NCBI GenBank assembly: GCA_049604415.1
Contig: JBMYTN010000023.1
Coordinates: forward strand, 1-64,000
Origin: JBMYTN01 sp049604415
Lineage (GTDB): Bacteria; Pseudomonadota; Alphaproteobacteria; Rhodospirillales; Rhodospirillaceae
DNA: 64,000 bases
Direction: 5' to 3'
The position numbers were made by a program, and so were the translations under genes. Below are positions 16,187 to 24,989 of this stretch, piece by piece. The notes under the pieces are model-generated. The model was not told the DNA's origin. It searched no databases and saw only the letters and a list, made by a program, of their open reading frames with translations. Positions within the stretch are counted from its first letter, which is position 1. Each line of letters starts with the position of its first letter.

Positions 16187-16906
16187 CTACCCTTTTTTCA
16201 CATCCGAAGCGAAGCGGGCGGCGTTTTCCGCCAGGAACTCGGATTCATCCGCATCGCCCCAGAAGGCCGGTTGGGCCTTGGGGATGGTCAGCGCTTTCTG
16301 CACCGCCGGGCGCGCATCGATCCGGTCAAACCAAGCCTGCAGATTGGGCAAACCGTCGACCGAGGTTTTGGCCCAAACATAGGCCCGCGCCCAAGGATAG
16401 GTCGCCATGTCGGCGATGCTGTATTGATCGGCTGCCAACCACTCTCGGCCCTCCAGGCGGGTGTCGAGCACTTCGAGCAGACGCCGGGTTTCCTGGACAT
16501 AGCGGTTGATCGAGAACGGTTCCTCATGGCCATTGGGGGCGGCGATGCGCTGGAAATACATCGCTTGGCCCATCATCGGACCGATGCCGCCCATTTGGAA
16601 CATCAGCCATTGCAGGGTCTCAGACCGCCCTTTGGGGTCCTCGGGCAGGAACTGGTTATATTTTTCCGCCAGATACCAAAGGATGGCCCCGGACTCGAAC
16701 ACGGCGAAGTCACCATTGGACCGGTCGACGATGGTTGGGATCCGGCCATTGGGGTTCAGCTTCACATAGTCCGGTGCCTTCTGCTCCTTCTTGGCGAAGT
16801 CGATGGCGGTCAGGTCATAGGCCACACCCGCCTCTTCCAAAAAGATCACCGGCTTGTAGCCATTCATGGTGGCGGCGGTATAGAGGTGGATGTCAGGCTG
16901 CGTCAC
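16187..16906 (-). CDS. Glutathione S-transferase, nu/YfcG-like
   Basis: A 239-residue GST. The N-terminal domain has DIHLYTAATMNGYKPVIFLEE and the glutathione motifs NGRIPTIVD and VFESGAILWYLAEKY; the C-terminal helical domain carries QYSIADMATYPWARAY. The N-terminal thioredoxin-like region has Thr/Asn near the start, as in the YfcG/Ure2-like nu class, which has disulfide-bond reductase activity. The start is GTG 16906, with AGGAG seven bases upstream. It overlaps the 3' end of mdaB by 14 bases, so the two are cotranscribed and probably coupled. Confidence 0.9.
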   Translation of the reverse strand: MTQPDIHLYTAATMNGYKPVIFLEEAGVAYDLTAIDFAKKEQKAPDYVKLNPNGRIPTIVDRSNGDFAVFESGAILWYLAEKYNQFLPEDPKGRSETLQWLMFQMGGIGPMMGQAMYFQRIAAPNGHEEPFSINRYVQETRRLLEVLDTRLEGREWLAADQYSIADMATYPWARAYVWAKTSVDGLPNLQAWFDRIDARPAVQKALTIPKAQPAFWGDADESEFLAENAARFASDVKKG

Positions 16907-17501
16907 GGGTGCTCTCCTGGGCAATGCGGGTCATTTGGGCGGCAAACCGCTCCAGATCTTCGGCGATGGTCGGGTTTTTCATCACGTCAAAGGCGGCAAA
17001 GGTCGGCAGGGCGTCCATGCCGAAGAACTTGGCGTTCAGATGCACCGGGCGCAGCAGGTCATCGACACTGGCCCCTTGGAAGAAGGGCTCGGTTGGGTCG
17101 TTGAAGGCCTCGCCGGGCGCGTTGAAGGTCACGGACAGCATGTAGCGTTTGCCGGTCAGGGTCCCACCCATGCCGTAATTGGCTTTTGGAGCTTCTGCGG
17201 TGCGGCCATCCCCGGCGCAGAGCCGTCCATCCATGCCAGCGGTGTAAACCTCGTCCATATATTTTTTGAACGACCAGGACACGCTCATCCAATTGACCGG
17301 GAACTGCATCAGGATCACATCGGCCCAGCGGTGGTTTTCCACTTCTTGGTCGACCTCATAACCCTCGGCGATGACGGTTTGGCGAATGTCATGGCCGTGC
17401 TCGGCCAGGATCTCGCGGGCTTTGTCGGCAAAGGTGGCATTCAAGGTGCCCTTGGCAAAGGGATAGGGCTGGGCCCCGTTCAGAATGAAAAATTTGCTCA
17501 T
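16893..17501 (-). CDS. mdaB: MdaB-type NADPH:quinone reductase
   Basis: A 202-residue flavodoxin-fold protein of the MdaB/NQO family (KFFILNGAQPYPFAKGTLN at the start, then VILMQFPVNWMSVSWSFKKYMDEVY with the family's PVNW and WKKY-like motifs). MdaB reduces quinones by two electrons with FAD and NADPH and protects against oxidative and drug stress. The start MSKFFIL at 17501 is chosen over a longer reading that has no family similarity. It is the first gene of an operon with the GST downstream. An HxlR-type regulator, the usual controller of such genes, is encoded at 18588. Confidence 0.9.
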   Translation of the reverse strand: MSKFFILNGAQPYPFAKGTLNATFADKAREILAEHGHDIRQTVIAEGYEVDQEVENHRWADVILMQFPVNWMSVSWSFKKYMDEVYTAGMDGRLCAGDGRTAEAPKANYGMGGTLTGKRYMLSVTFNAPGEAFNDPTEPFFQGASVDDLLRPVHLNAKFFGMDALPTFAAFDVMKNPTIAEDLERFAAQMTRIAQESTRDAA

Positions 17502-17621
17502 TTCAGGTCCTTGTGGCTGTGCAGAAACCCGGTTGGGCTTGACTTGATCCGTGGATGCCGGGAAGGTGCGATTGCAGAAAACAAAAAGCAACCAGTATCC
17601 TTTTTGTAACCTAGGGCCTTA

Positions 17622-17642
17622 TTAGATCGAACAGGGCTCTAG
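17622..17642. repeat. Head palindrome of the dispersed repeat family
   Basis: Identical to the first 21 bases of the copy at 843 except for two bases (TTAGA...TCTAG ends). It lies in the divergent region between mdaB and the FkbM gene, only seven bases before the FkbM start chosen here. Only the head is convincing in this place; a weak CCCTAG follow-up on the minus strand may be the rest. Confidence 0.5.
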
Positions 17643-17649
17643 GTTTCCT

Positions 17650-18495
17650 ATGCAGGGTCAGTCGGTCGCGGGACCTAAAGCGGATAAGAGACGGATGATC
17701 ACTTTACGGACATTGGCGGAACGCCTCGCGCGTGGACGCAGCCTGAAGCGGACCATCCAGGTCGGTTCGGTTCGGGTGCCGGTGATCGTCACCCCCGATG
17801 CGCAGTTGAAATATCTGAAAACAGGGCCGGGGGCCTTTGATGCCGATCTGATCGCCTTGGCCCAAAGCTGTTTGGAGCCGGAGGATATCGTCTGGGACAT
17901 CGGGGCCAATGTCGGCGTGTTTGCTTTGGCCGCATCGGTCACAGCCAAATCGGTCTTGGCGGTGGAGGCCGATATTTGGCTGGCGGGTTTGATCCGGCGT
18001 TCGCTCGCTTTGCCGGACAATGCCGGACGCGCCATATCCGTGCTTCCCGTGGCGCTGGATGCCCAAGATGGGGTGGCCGCCTTTTACATTGCCCAGCGCG
18101 GTCGGGCCTCCAATGCCCTGGCTTCCGCAGGCGGGCGCACACAAATGGGTGGGGTGCGCGAGGTTGTCCTGACCCCGACCTTAACCCTGGACACCCTGCT
18201 GAAAACCTTTCCGCCGCCCAGCGTGATCAAAATGGATGTGGAGGGGGCGGAGAAGGCGGTTCTGGACGGCGGCACTACCTTGCTGCGCGACCACGATCCG
18301 CTGCTCTATATCGAGATCGGCAAGGAGTTGAATGAGGCGGTGGCGTCTTTGCTGCTTGGCATGGGCTATGCCCTGTTTGATGAGGCTGGCACAGCGATTT
18401 CCATCTCGGCCATGCGCGGTGCGAATTACTTTTTCGCCAAACCGACCCAGACCCACCGGCTGGACCAGTGGCGCAAGCAACAGGGCCGGGCATGA
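17650..18495 (+). CDS. FkbM-family methyltransferase
   Basis: A 281-residue SAM-dependent methyltransferase. The SAM site is DIVWDIGANVGVFALAAS (about residues 79-96), followed by the Glu of LAVEADI; the family motif VIKMDVEGAEKAVLDGG lies at about residues 194-210. FkbM proteins O-methylate sugars, polyketides or other metabolites; the substrate here is unknown and it is far from the PKS. I keep ATG 17650, but ATG 17695 (MITLRTLAERL) is an equal alternative. It is divergent from mdaB, with the repeat palindrome in between. Confidence 0.85.
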   Translation: MQGQSVAGPKADKRRMITLRTLAERLARGRSLKRTIQVGSVRVPVIVTPDAQLKYLKTGPGAFDADLIALAQSCLEPEDIVWDIGANVGVFALAASVTAKSVLAVEADIWLAGLIRRSLALPDNAGRAISVLPVALDAQDGVAAFYIAQRGRASNALASAGGRTQMGGVREVVLTPTLTLDTLLKTFPPPSVIKMDVEGAEKAVLDGGTTLLRDHDPLLYIEIGKELNEAVASLLLGMGYALFDEAGTAISISAMRGANYFFAKPTQTHRLDQWRKQQGRA

Positions 18496-18587
18496 GGGGG
18501 CGATGTGCGACGGTCCGATATGGGCTGCTCGGATCTCTGAACAGGGTTCCGTTTCTGAGTTCACGGCCTAAAGAGGAGATATGACCC

Positions 18588-18983
18588 ATGCGGGCACATG
18601 TTGTTGAGGATGGCGCTGGGCGTCGCCAAGCGGTCGAGGCCTGCCTGGAGCCTTGCGTCATTGAACGCGGCATGCGGATCATTGGCGGCAAATGGACCGG
18701 CTCGATCCTCTGGCATTTGAAGGACGGCCCGGTGCGCTTTAACGATCTGGCGCGGATGATTGGCGGGGCGAGCAAAAAGATGATCACCGAGCGCCTGCGC
18801 CAGTTGGAGGATCGAGGCTTGGTCAGTCGAGAGGTATTGGAGACCTCTCCGGTTTCGGTGCAATACCGGATCACGCCCTTTGGCGAGACCGCATTGGGCG
18901 TGTTGGATGCCTTGCGGCAGTGGAGCGAAGCCCTGCCACCGGGTACCGGGGAGGATCCGGCAACAAATAGCGGTAAGGTCTAA
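18588..18983 (+). CDS. HxlR-family transcriptional regulator
   Basis: A 131-residue winged-helix regulator. The HxlR signature is present: a Cys near the start (EACLEPCVIERGMRIIGGKWT), then ILWHLKDGPVRFNDLARMI, MITERLRQLEDRGLVSREV and VQYRITPFG. HxlR proteins sense quinones or aldehydes, often through that Cys, and control nearby oxidoreductases; mdaB and the GST genes at 16-17.5 kb are plausible targets. AGGAG lies nine bases before the ATG. It is 92 bases downstream of the FkbM gene on the same strand. Confidence 0.9.
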   Translation: MRAHVVEDGAGRRQAVEACLEPCVIERGMRIIGGKWTGSILWHLKDGPVRFNDLARMIGGASKKMITERLRQLEDRGLVSREVLETSPVSVQYRITPFGETALGVLDALRQWSEALPPGTGEDPATNSGKV

Positions 18984-19101
18984 TCTGATCGGGTGAAAAT
19001 CGCTTTGTCGTTTTGTTGCAGCGGTGGATCTCGGTTGCATAAGGCGGTGTGGTCCGTCACCCTCTGGTCAGGCTTTTTTTGGACGCGATTGGAGGGCGAC
19101 C

Positions 19102-20394
19102 ATGACCAAACCCGCTTACGGCTTTTTGGGCCCGCAGCCTTATATGAAGAACGCGATTGAGGACATGGAGCAGCGCATCCAGGTCGAGGTCATTGACGCC
19201 AAGACTTGGAATGATGACGAGATCGAAGCCATTGCTGCGGATTGTAAAGCCAAGGGCATTAAGGCTGTCGGCGGGTTCGCACAGAAAGACGCTTTCCACC
19301 ATATTCTGATCAATGACCAGCTGGGCAATCCGGTGCCCTCGCGCCGGGCCTTTGTCTATTGCATGAACAAATATCTCATGCGGACCCTGGAAGATAACCC
19401 GTTCTATTTTGACTCCGTCGATCCGATGAACGAGACCGACGAGGAGATCATCGCCAAGATCAAAGAATGGCCGTTCATGCTGAAGAACACCTCGCTGTCC
19501 TTGGGCCGGGGGATCTTCAAGATCGAGAGTGAAGAGGATCTGCGCGCGGTGCTGAAAAGCTACCGTGAAGACAGCGCCCTGCAGGAGCTGATTGCCTCGC
19601 AATATGCGTCCTACATGAAAGGCCATGACCGGTCAGAATTTCCGGAGGTCATCCCGCCCTTCGTCGCCGAGTGCCTGGTCGATATGAATGTGGCCATTGA
19701 ATATTGCTATGAGGGCTACATCACTGAGCAAGGCGCCATTGTCCATTATGCCCTGACCGAAGAAGTCTATTTCTCCAACCACCAGGCGCTGGGCTATGTC
19801 ACCCCACCGATCTCCATTGACGCCCAAATGGCTGATAAGATTGAAGCCTGGGTGGAAGCCTATATGACCAAAATGTCGGATCTGGGCTATCGCAACCAGT
19901 TCTTCAATCTGGAATTCTGGATCATGCCCGACGGCACCATCAATCTGGTGGAGATCAATCCCCGGGCTGCCCACTCCTACCATTATAACTATGTCTATTC
20001 CTTCGGCTCCTCGCTCTATGAAGACAATTTCAAACTGGCTGCGGGCGAGCCGGTGCCTGAGGACACGCCGTGGAAAAAATGGCGCGAAGGCCAGGGCGGC
20101 AAATTCACCCTGATCGCTTTGATCACGGCGAAGCAGACCGGCAAGGTGTCCGATATTCTCGACTATGATTATGTGGCCGAGATGGAAGCCAATGGCATTC
20201 TGATCCGCCACAACCGCAAGGCCGAGGATGTCCTGACCGCTGCTGATATGACGGCGGCAGGTGTGATGTTGCAGCAGATCTGGTTGGTGGGTGACAGCCG
20301 GGAAGACGTGATCCGCAAGGAGCATGAGCTGCGGGCCAAAATCTACAAACAGGCCCAGCCGGATGCGGAATATCCGCCCTATTGGAGCGTTTGA
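19102..20394 (+). CDS. ATP-grasp domain protein, probable carboxylate-amine ligase
   Basis: A 430-residue protein with an N-terminal Rossmann-like part (YGFLGPQPYMKNAIEDMEQR), a central ATP-grasp (WPFMLKNTSLSLGRGIFKI as the Lys-Gly-rich loop, FVAECLVDMNVAIEYCYEG) and the Mg-binding motif NLEFWIMPDGTINLVEINPR with Glu and Asn in the expected places (about residues 275-295), then a C-terminal domain. ATP-grasp enzymes activate a carboxylate as acyl phosphate and join it to an amine or thiol. I do not recognise a characterised relative. The start is ATG 19102 behind GGAGGG. A C45 acyltransferase starts five bases after its stop, which argues for a shared pathway. Confidence 0.8.
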   Translation: MTKPAYGFLGPQPYMKNAIEDMEQRIQVEVIDAKTWNDDEIEAIAADCKAKGIKAVGGFAQKDAFHHILINDQLGNPVPSRRAFVYCMNKYLMRTLEDNPFYFDSVDPMNETDEEIIAKIKEWPFMLKNTSLSLGRGIFKIESEEDLRAVLKSYREDSALQELIASQYASYMKGHDRSEFPEVIPPFVAECLVDMNVAIEYCYEGYITEQGAIVHYALTEEVYFSNHQALGYVTPPISIDAQMADKIEAWVEAYMTKMSDLGYRNQFFNLEFWIMPDGTINLVEINPRAAHSYHYNYVYSFGSSLYEDNFKLAAGEPVPEDTPWKKWREGQGGKFTLIALITAKQTGKVSDILDYDYVAEMEANGILIRHNRKAEDVLTAADMTAAGVMLQQIWLVGDSREDVIRKEHELRAKIYKQAQPDAEYPPYWSV

Positions 20395-20399
20395 TCTCC

Positions 20400-21407
20400 A
20401 TGGCCGCCCCACGCTTTTTGCATCTCTCTGGGACCGCTGCGGAGCGGGGGGCGGCCTATTGGCAGGCGGCAGGAGAGTCCATCGCCGCCCTGCAGGCCCA
20501 TAAGCGGGCCGAAGATCCGGACCCGGCGGCGATGGCCGCACCCTTTCGGGCCGCCATGGCCCGTCATGCGCCGGTCTGTTTGGCGGAAATGGATGCCCTG
20601 GCCGCCGCTGCGGGCTGTGCGCCGGACACCATGCTCTATCTGGCCTGTGAATATGAGGCCTGGATGGAGAAATCCCGGGGCGGGGAAAAATGCACCGGGT
20701 TTATTGCTGCCAATGCCGGGACCCCGGATCCAGGTCTGTTGATGGGCCAGACCAATGACGAGGATCCGGCAGCCTGGCTCGGTGGCGGCCTCGACCTGGT
20801 GGTTCACCGCTCCGGCGGGGCGGATCCCGATAGCCTGATCTACACCCATCCCGGGGTGCCTGCCTATATGGGCATCAATGCGGCTGGCTTGGTGGTGCAA
20901 TGGCAATATATCGACACCGGCGAGCGCAATCTCGAGGCGGGTTTGCCGACCACGGTGCTGATTTTTGAAATGCTGCGCCGGGAAACTTTAGCCGACGCCG
21001 TGGCATGGCTGCGCGAGACGCCCAGGGCCTGTCCGAACAACTATCAGCTTGGGCGACCTAGCGAGGGGGCGGTGAACATTGAATGCACGCCGTCGCATTT
21101 TTCCCTCCAGCCTGTGGAGGCGGGCTGTGCCTGCCATGCCAATCACATCACCGGTGATCTCGCATTGCAGGCCGCAGATGTTGGCGTCACCCGTACCCAA
21201 TCCACCAGCTTGAAACGACTGGCGGCCATAGAGGCCACCATGGCCCCCATTGCGCAGTCCGTGTCGGTGGATCAGGCCCTGCAGGCGCTGTCCCATCCGC
21301 CGGTCAATTATGAGCGCACCCTGGCCGCCATGCTGTTCCAGCCCAAGGCGCTGGAGATGCGGATCCAATTTGCCGGGCAAACGGAGTTCACCCGCCATCG
21401 CCTTTAA
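20400..21407 (+). CDS. C45-type autoproteolytic acyltransferase/hydrolase
   Basis: A 335-residue N-terminal-nucleophile hydrolase related to acyl-CoA:6-aminopenicillanate acyltransferase (peptidase family C45). The likely self-cleavage site and nucleophile is Cys98 in GGEKCTGFIAA; the family's MGQTNDED and GVPAYMGINAAGLVVQW motifs follow, then CPNNYQL and ACHANH. Such enzymes cut themselves before the Cys and then make or break an amide bond in a small molecule. The start is ATG 20400, five bases after the ATP-grasp stop; TTG 20382 is an alternative. The pair looks like an amide-forming and amide-processing unit. Confidence 0.82.
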   Translation: MAAPRFLHLSGTAAERGAAYWQAAGESIAALQAHKRAEDPDPAAMAAPFRAAMARHAPVCLAEMDALAAAAGCAPDTMLYLACEYEAWMEKSRGGEKCTGFIAANAGTPDPGLLMGQTNDEDPAAWLGGGLDLVVHRSGGADPDSLIYTHPGVPAYMGINAAGLVVQWQYIDTGERNLEAGLPTTVLIFEMLRRETLADAVAWLRETPRACPNNYQLGRPSEGAVNIECTPSHFSLQPVEAGCACHANHITGDLALQAADVGVTRTQSTSLKRLAAIEATMAPIAQSVSVDQALQALSHPPVNYERTLAAMLFQPKALEMRIQFAGQTEFTRHRL

Positions 21408-21526
21408 GCGCAAGCGACTTTGCGGCAGGTTGCGGGGCTGTTCCCTCTTGGTTTATCCTAGTAGTTACAAATCCCCCTATACGCAAGGGTACCCCGGCGG
21501 CGTCGGTTTCCTCTGCTGGACCGGTC

Positions 21527-23995
21527 ATGACCTCCTCCCCCACATTGCCCGCAAAGCCCAACCCCGATCAGTCCCAATCCGGTACTGCGTTCGATCAGAT
21601 CCTGCAGGGCTTGGCCCGCTTGGCGGCTCGGGCGCTGAGCGTGCCCCTGGTGATGGTGTGCTGCTGGCAGTCGGGCCGCCTGCGCGTTCAGGCGGCCGAT
21701 GGGGAGGACGTGGTATCTTTGGAGGCTTGTGAAGTCTTCGCCACCGCCTTCCGCAAGGTGGCACACAGCACCAACCAGGAGAGTGGACCGCTCTTTCTTG
21801 GTGCGCTGGACCAAGATCCCCACTTTGCCCAATCGGACTTGGTCCAAGGGCGGACCGGCATGCGGTTTGTCGCTGCGATGCCTTTGCTGTCTGCGGACGA
21901 AACCAGCGCAGGGGATCGGTTTTTGGGCGATGTCCTGGTTTTGGACCGCCAATCCCGGGATTTGGCTGCTGGGGAGCTGCAAGCCCTGGGGGATATCGCG
22001 GCCCTGGCGGTGGACCACTTGGTGCGGGTCAGCGAGCAAGCCCAAGAGGCGCGGCGGATCGAGACCCAGCTGCGGACCACCATCAGCACCATGACCGATG
22101 CGCTGTTTGTGCTTGATGCCGACCAGCGCTTCGCCTTGTTCAACGATCATTATCTCGACCTGCTGGCCCTGCCGCCCGCTTTGGTCCATGTCGGTGCGCC
22201 AGTGGAGCCGGTGATCCGGTTCCATGCTGAACGGGGCGATTATGGCCCTGGGCCGGTGGAGGAGTTGATCCAGATCCGGGTTGATCGCTTGTCGGCACCG
22301 GTCTCTGTTCAAACCCAGCTGTTCATCGATGGTGGCAAACGCATTCTCGACCTGCGCAAAGCCCCCATGGAGGGTGGCGGCGCGGTGGTGGTGGCCACGG
22401 ATGTCACTGAGCGGACCAAGGCCGAAGCCCTGTTGGCCGATCAGAAGGCGATCATCGAAACGGTGCTGGAGAATATCGACCAAGGGGTTTTGATGGTCGA
22501 TGCTGCTGACGGGATCAAAGCCACCAACAGCCGCTATGCCGAGATGCTCGATCTGCCAGCGGATTGGCGCGATCACTTCGACAGCTATGGGGAGATCGCG
22601 CGCTATTATTACGAAAAAGTCCATGGCCTCGCCAACTCCCCGGAGGCATTGGAGGCGGCGTTGCAAACCGTGCGGTCTCGGGAGCGCTTGGTCACCGAGG
22701 TGGAGATCCAAGATGGTCGGTTTGTTGAAGTCCGGCAAAATCCTTTGAGCGATGGCGGGATCGTCCGGACTTATTTGGACGTCACCGAGCGCAAACGGGT
22801 TGAACAGCAGATCGCCCAGAAGGAGCAGCATTGGCGCTCCTTGCTGGAGACCTCCAATGAAGGCATCTGGTTTATCGACAATGACGCCCTGACCACAGAC
22901 ATCAACAGATCGCTCTCGGGCATTCTGCAGCGTGAGAAGCAGGATGTTGTTGGGTGCTATCTGTACGAGTTTCTGGATGCCAAAAGCCAAGAGGTTTTTT
23001 TCGATCAGTTGGAGCAGCGCCGCAAAGGCAATGCCAGCAGCTATGAAGTTGTCATCGAGCGCCCCGATGGGTCCACCATTCCGGTCCTGATCAACGGCAC
23101 GCCGATGTTCGATGCTTGGGGTCGGAAAATCGGATCCTTCGGCATGGTGACGGACCTGACGGAGGTGAAAAAGAATGAGCGCCGTCTGACGGATGCGTAT
23201 GGCGTGATTTCTGACAGCATCAATTATGCCTCCAACATCCAGCGGGCTTTGCTGGGGTGGGGCCAGTTGCTGGGCGCGATCATGGAAGAGCATTTCGTGA
23301 TCTGGGAGCCCCGGGATGTGGTCTCCGGTGATCTCTATTGGTCGCATATGTGGGGTGACGGCATTTTGGTCATTGTTGCCGATTGCACCGGTCATGGGGT
23401 GCCGGGTGCCTTCATGACCTTGCTGACCACCGGCGCGATTGACCGGGCCATGGCCGAGGTCCGTCCCCGGGATGTTGCCGGCCTGATTCAGCGCGTCCAT
23501 CAGATCATTCAAATCACCTTGGGCCAGCATGGCGGGCGGGGGACCAGCAATGACGGGATGGATCTGGGGGTCTGTTTTATTGAGCCGGACATGACCGAGT
23601 TGCGCTTCGCCGGTGGTCGGTTTTCCCTGTTCAAAGTTCAGGATGGTGCGGTCGAAGAAATCATCTCAACCCGCAAAGGGGTGGGTTATCGGGGCATCCC
23701 GACGGATCAAACCTATCAGGAGGTCCGCATCCCGGTGTCCGGTGGCACCAGTTTTTACCTCTGTACGGACGGGTTCCCAGACCAAGTTGGCGGCCCGCGC
23801 AACCGCATGCTCGGCAAACGCCAGTTGAAGTCTCTGTTGCTGCAGGCCCAGGACATGGCCTTTGCTCAGCAAAAACAGTTCTTGCTCGACGCCTTAAGAG
23901 ATTTTCAAGGCACTCAAGAGCGTCGGGATGATGTCACTATGATTGGTTTCCGGATCCTGACCGATACTTCTGCTGGGCAAGACTTCTCCATTTGA
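21527..23995 (+). CDS. GAF-PAS sensor with SpoIIE-type PP2C phosphatase domain
   Basis: An 822-residue cytoplasmic signalling protein. Order: a GAF-like domain (about residues 20-175), a PAS (about 190-300), a second PAS (about 312-430), a third PAS (about 440-560, ending in MVTDLTEVKKNE), then a SpoIIE-type PP2C domain (about 590-815). The phosphatase motifs are complete: RDVVSGDLYW, VADCTGHGVPGAFMTLL, LRFAGGRFSLF and YLCTDGFPDQ with metal-binding Asp residues. The family dephosphorylates Ser/Thr on anti-sigma-antagonist or STAS proteins, but none is encoded here. There is no membrane segment. Its 3' end faces the lipoprotein gene. Confidence 0.9.
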   Translation: MTSSPTLPAKPNPDQSQSGTAFDQILQGLARLAARALSVPLVMVCCWQSGRLRVQAADGEDVVSLEACEVFATAFRKVAHSTNQESGPLFLGALDQDPHFAQSDLVQGRTGMRFVAAMPLLSADETSAGDRFLGDVLVLDRQSRDLAAGELQALGDIAALAVDHLVRVSEQAQEARRIETQLRTTISTMTDALFVLDADQRFALFNDHYLDLLALPPALVHVGAPVEPVIRFHAERGDYGPGPVEELIQIRVDRLSAPVSVQTQLFIDGGKRILDLRKAPMEGGGAVVVATDVTERTKAEALLADQKAIIETVLENIDQGVLMVDAADGIKATNSRYAEMLDLPADWRDHFDSYGEIARYYYEKVHGLANSPEALEAALQTVRSRERLVTEVEIQDGRFVEVRQNPLSDGGIVRTYLDVTERKRVEQQIAQKEQHWRSLLETSNEGIWFIDNDALTTDINRSLSGILQREKQDVVGCYLYEFLDAKSQEVFFDQLEQRRKGNASSYEVVIERPDGSTIPVLINGTPMFDAWGRKIGSFGMVTDLTEVKKNERRLTDAYGVISDSINYASNIQRALLGWGQLLGAIMEEHFVIWEPRDVVSGDLYWSHMWGDGILVIVADCTGHGVPGAFMTLLTTGAIDRAMAEVRPRDVAGLIQRVHQIIQITLGQHGGRGTSNDGMDLGVCFIEPDMTELRFAGGRFSLFKVQDGAVEEIISTRKGVGYRGIPTDQTYQEVRIPVSGGTSFYLCTDGFPDQVGGPRNRMLGKRQLKSLLLQAQDMAFAQQKQFLLDALRDFQGTQERRDDVTMIGFRILTDTSAGQDFSI

Positions 23996-24012
23996 GCTAA
24001 GGAGAGTCAGCC

Positions 24013-24489
24013 TCACTCGTAATACTGACGGCCTTTGTCCTCCAGGGCTGTAAGGGCGACATCCCAGGACAGCGCCAATTGCGGATCGCTTTTTTCGTAA
24101 TTGACGAAACGGGCGTCCCAATAGGTGTCTTCGGCTGCCTTCATCGCCGTGCGGTGGACGTCAGAGCGGACAAAAGCCTGCATGCTCTCCTTGTCGCGCC
24201 ACACCGTGATGGTCCAGGCTTTATCGCCCAAGGGTTCCATGCGTTTTGATTGTGCCAACAAATCTTGATTGGTCTTCAGGGCGGTGTCGATCTTGGCCAC
24301 ATGATCGAAGAACAGATCGCGATTGTTGCCCTCGGTTTTCAGGGTGACTTCGGTCACCGCAACCAGGACCGAGCTGGGCCACTGATTGGTGGCAACCCGT
24401 TTGTCAAACGGGCTGGAGACGGTACACGCACCAAGTCCAAGTCCTGCGAACAGAACGGCGGCAAAACGGCGGAGGGGCAAGCGGGGCAT
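24013..24489 (-). CDS. Lipoprotein with a dimeric alpha/beta-barrel-like domain
   Basis: A 158-residue predicted lipoprotein: signal segment RRFAAVLFAGLGLGAC with the lipobox Cys at residue 22. The rest resembles the DUF3291/ABM-type ferredoxin-like fold (VLVAVTEVTLK, WTITVWRDKESMQAFVRSDVHRTAM), a pattern found in small monooxygenases and haem-binding proteins. No catalytic residue can be named, and function is unknown. It sits between the phosphatase gene (convergent) and the chemotaxis-like pair on the same strand, 125 bases from cheY, and may be an independent gene. Confidence 0.65.
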   Translation of the reverse strand: MPRLPLRRFAAVLFAGLGLGACTVSSPFDKRVATNQWPSSVLVAVTEVTLKTEGNNRDLFFDHVAKIDTALKTNQDLLAQSKRMEPLGDKAWTITVWRDKESMQAFVRSDVHRTAMKAAEDTYWDARFVNYEKSDPQLALSWDVALTALEDKGRQYYE

Positions 24490-24614
24490 CGGTCAGTCCT
24501 TGCTGTGAGGATGTCGATGCTACGCAATCATGGTGGGAACCGGATCAGGGCTGATTTTTACCCTCGGTTCTGGGATGGCTACAGTCTGCGGGGAAACTTT
24601 GGTCCGGCAAGGGA

Positions 24615-24989
24615 TTAGCGGGTGCGATTCACCACCCCGTTGATGGTGTTGGCCAGCTTGTCCTTGTCCACCGGTTTGAGGACATAGCCCTTGGCGCCCG
24701 CATCAATGGCCTCCATCACCATGCTTTCCTGACCATGGGAGGTCACCATGATGATGGTACAGTCCGGATGGGCGGCCAGGATCTTACGGGTTGCCTCAAT
24801 GCCGTTCATATCCGGCATGGTAATGTCCATGGTCACCAGATCCGGCGTGTATTCGGCACATTTTTCAATGGCTTCCTGGCCAGTGGCTGCCGTGGCGATG
24901 ACGTGATGACCAAAACCATCGACCATGGTCGAGATCTTTTTTTGCATGATCAGCGAGTCGTCAACGACGAGTATCGAAAGCTGGGTCAT
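24615..24989 (-). CDS. CheY-like single-domain response regulator
   Basis: A 124-residue receiver domain. Phosphorylation Asp in LVTMDITMPDMNG (about residue 54), acidic pair VVDDS near the start, the conserved Thr/Ser and Lys in MVTSHG and YVLKPVDKDKL. It has no output domain, so it signals by binding partners. It overlaps the CheX-like gene by four bases (ATGA), and CheX proteins dephosphorylate CheY proteins, so the two likely form one module. No CheA or flagellar gene is near; the GGDEF protein upstream may belong to the same circuit. Confidence 0.93.
   Translation of the reverse strand: MTQLSILVVDDSLIMQKKISTMVDGFGHHVIATAATGQEAIEKCAEYTPDLVTMDITMPDMNGIEATRKILAAHPDCTIIMVTSHGQESMVMEAIDAGAKGYVLKPVDKDKLANTINGVVNRTR

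Noticed and set aside
20382..20399. TTG start for the C45 gene overlapping the ATP-grasp stop
   Set aside because: The ATG at 20400 gives the family-like N terminus, and the added six residues have no support.
21458..23530. A 690-codon minus-strand open frame opposite the phosphatase gene
   Set aside because: The plus strand encodes well-recognised GAF, PAS and PP2C domains; the antisense product shows no domain and is a high-GC shadow. The same applies to long antisense frames at 12411-13694 and 39442-40392.
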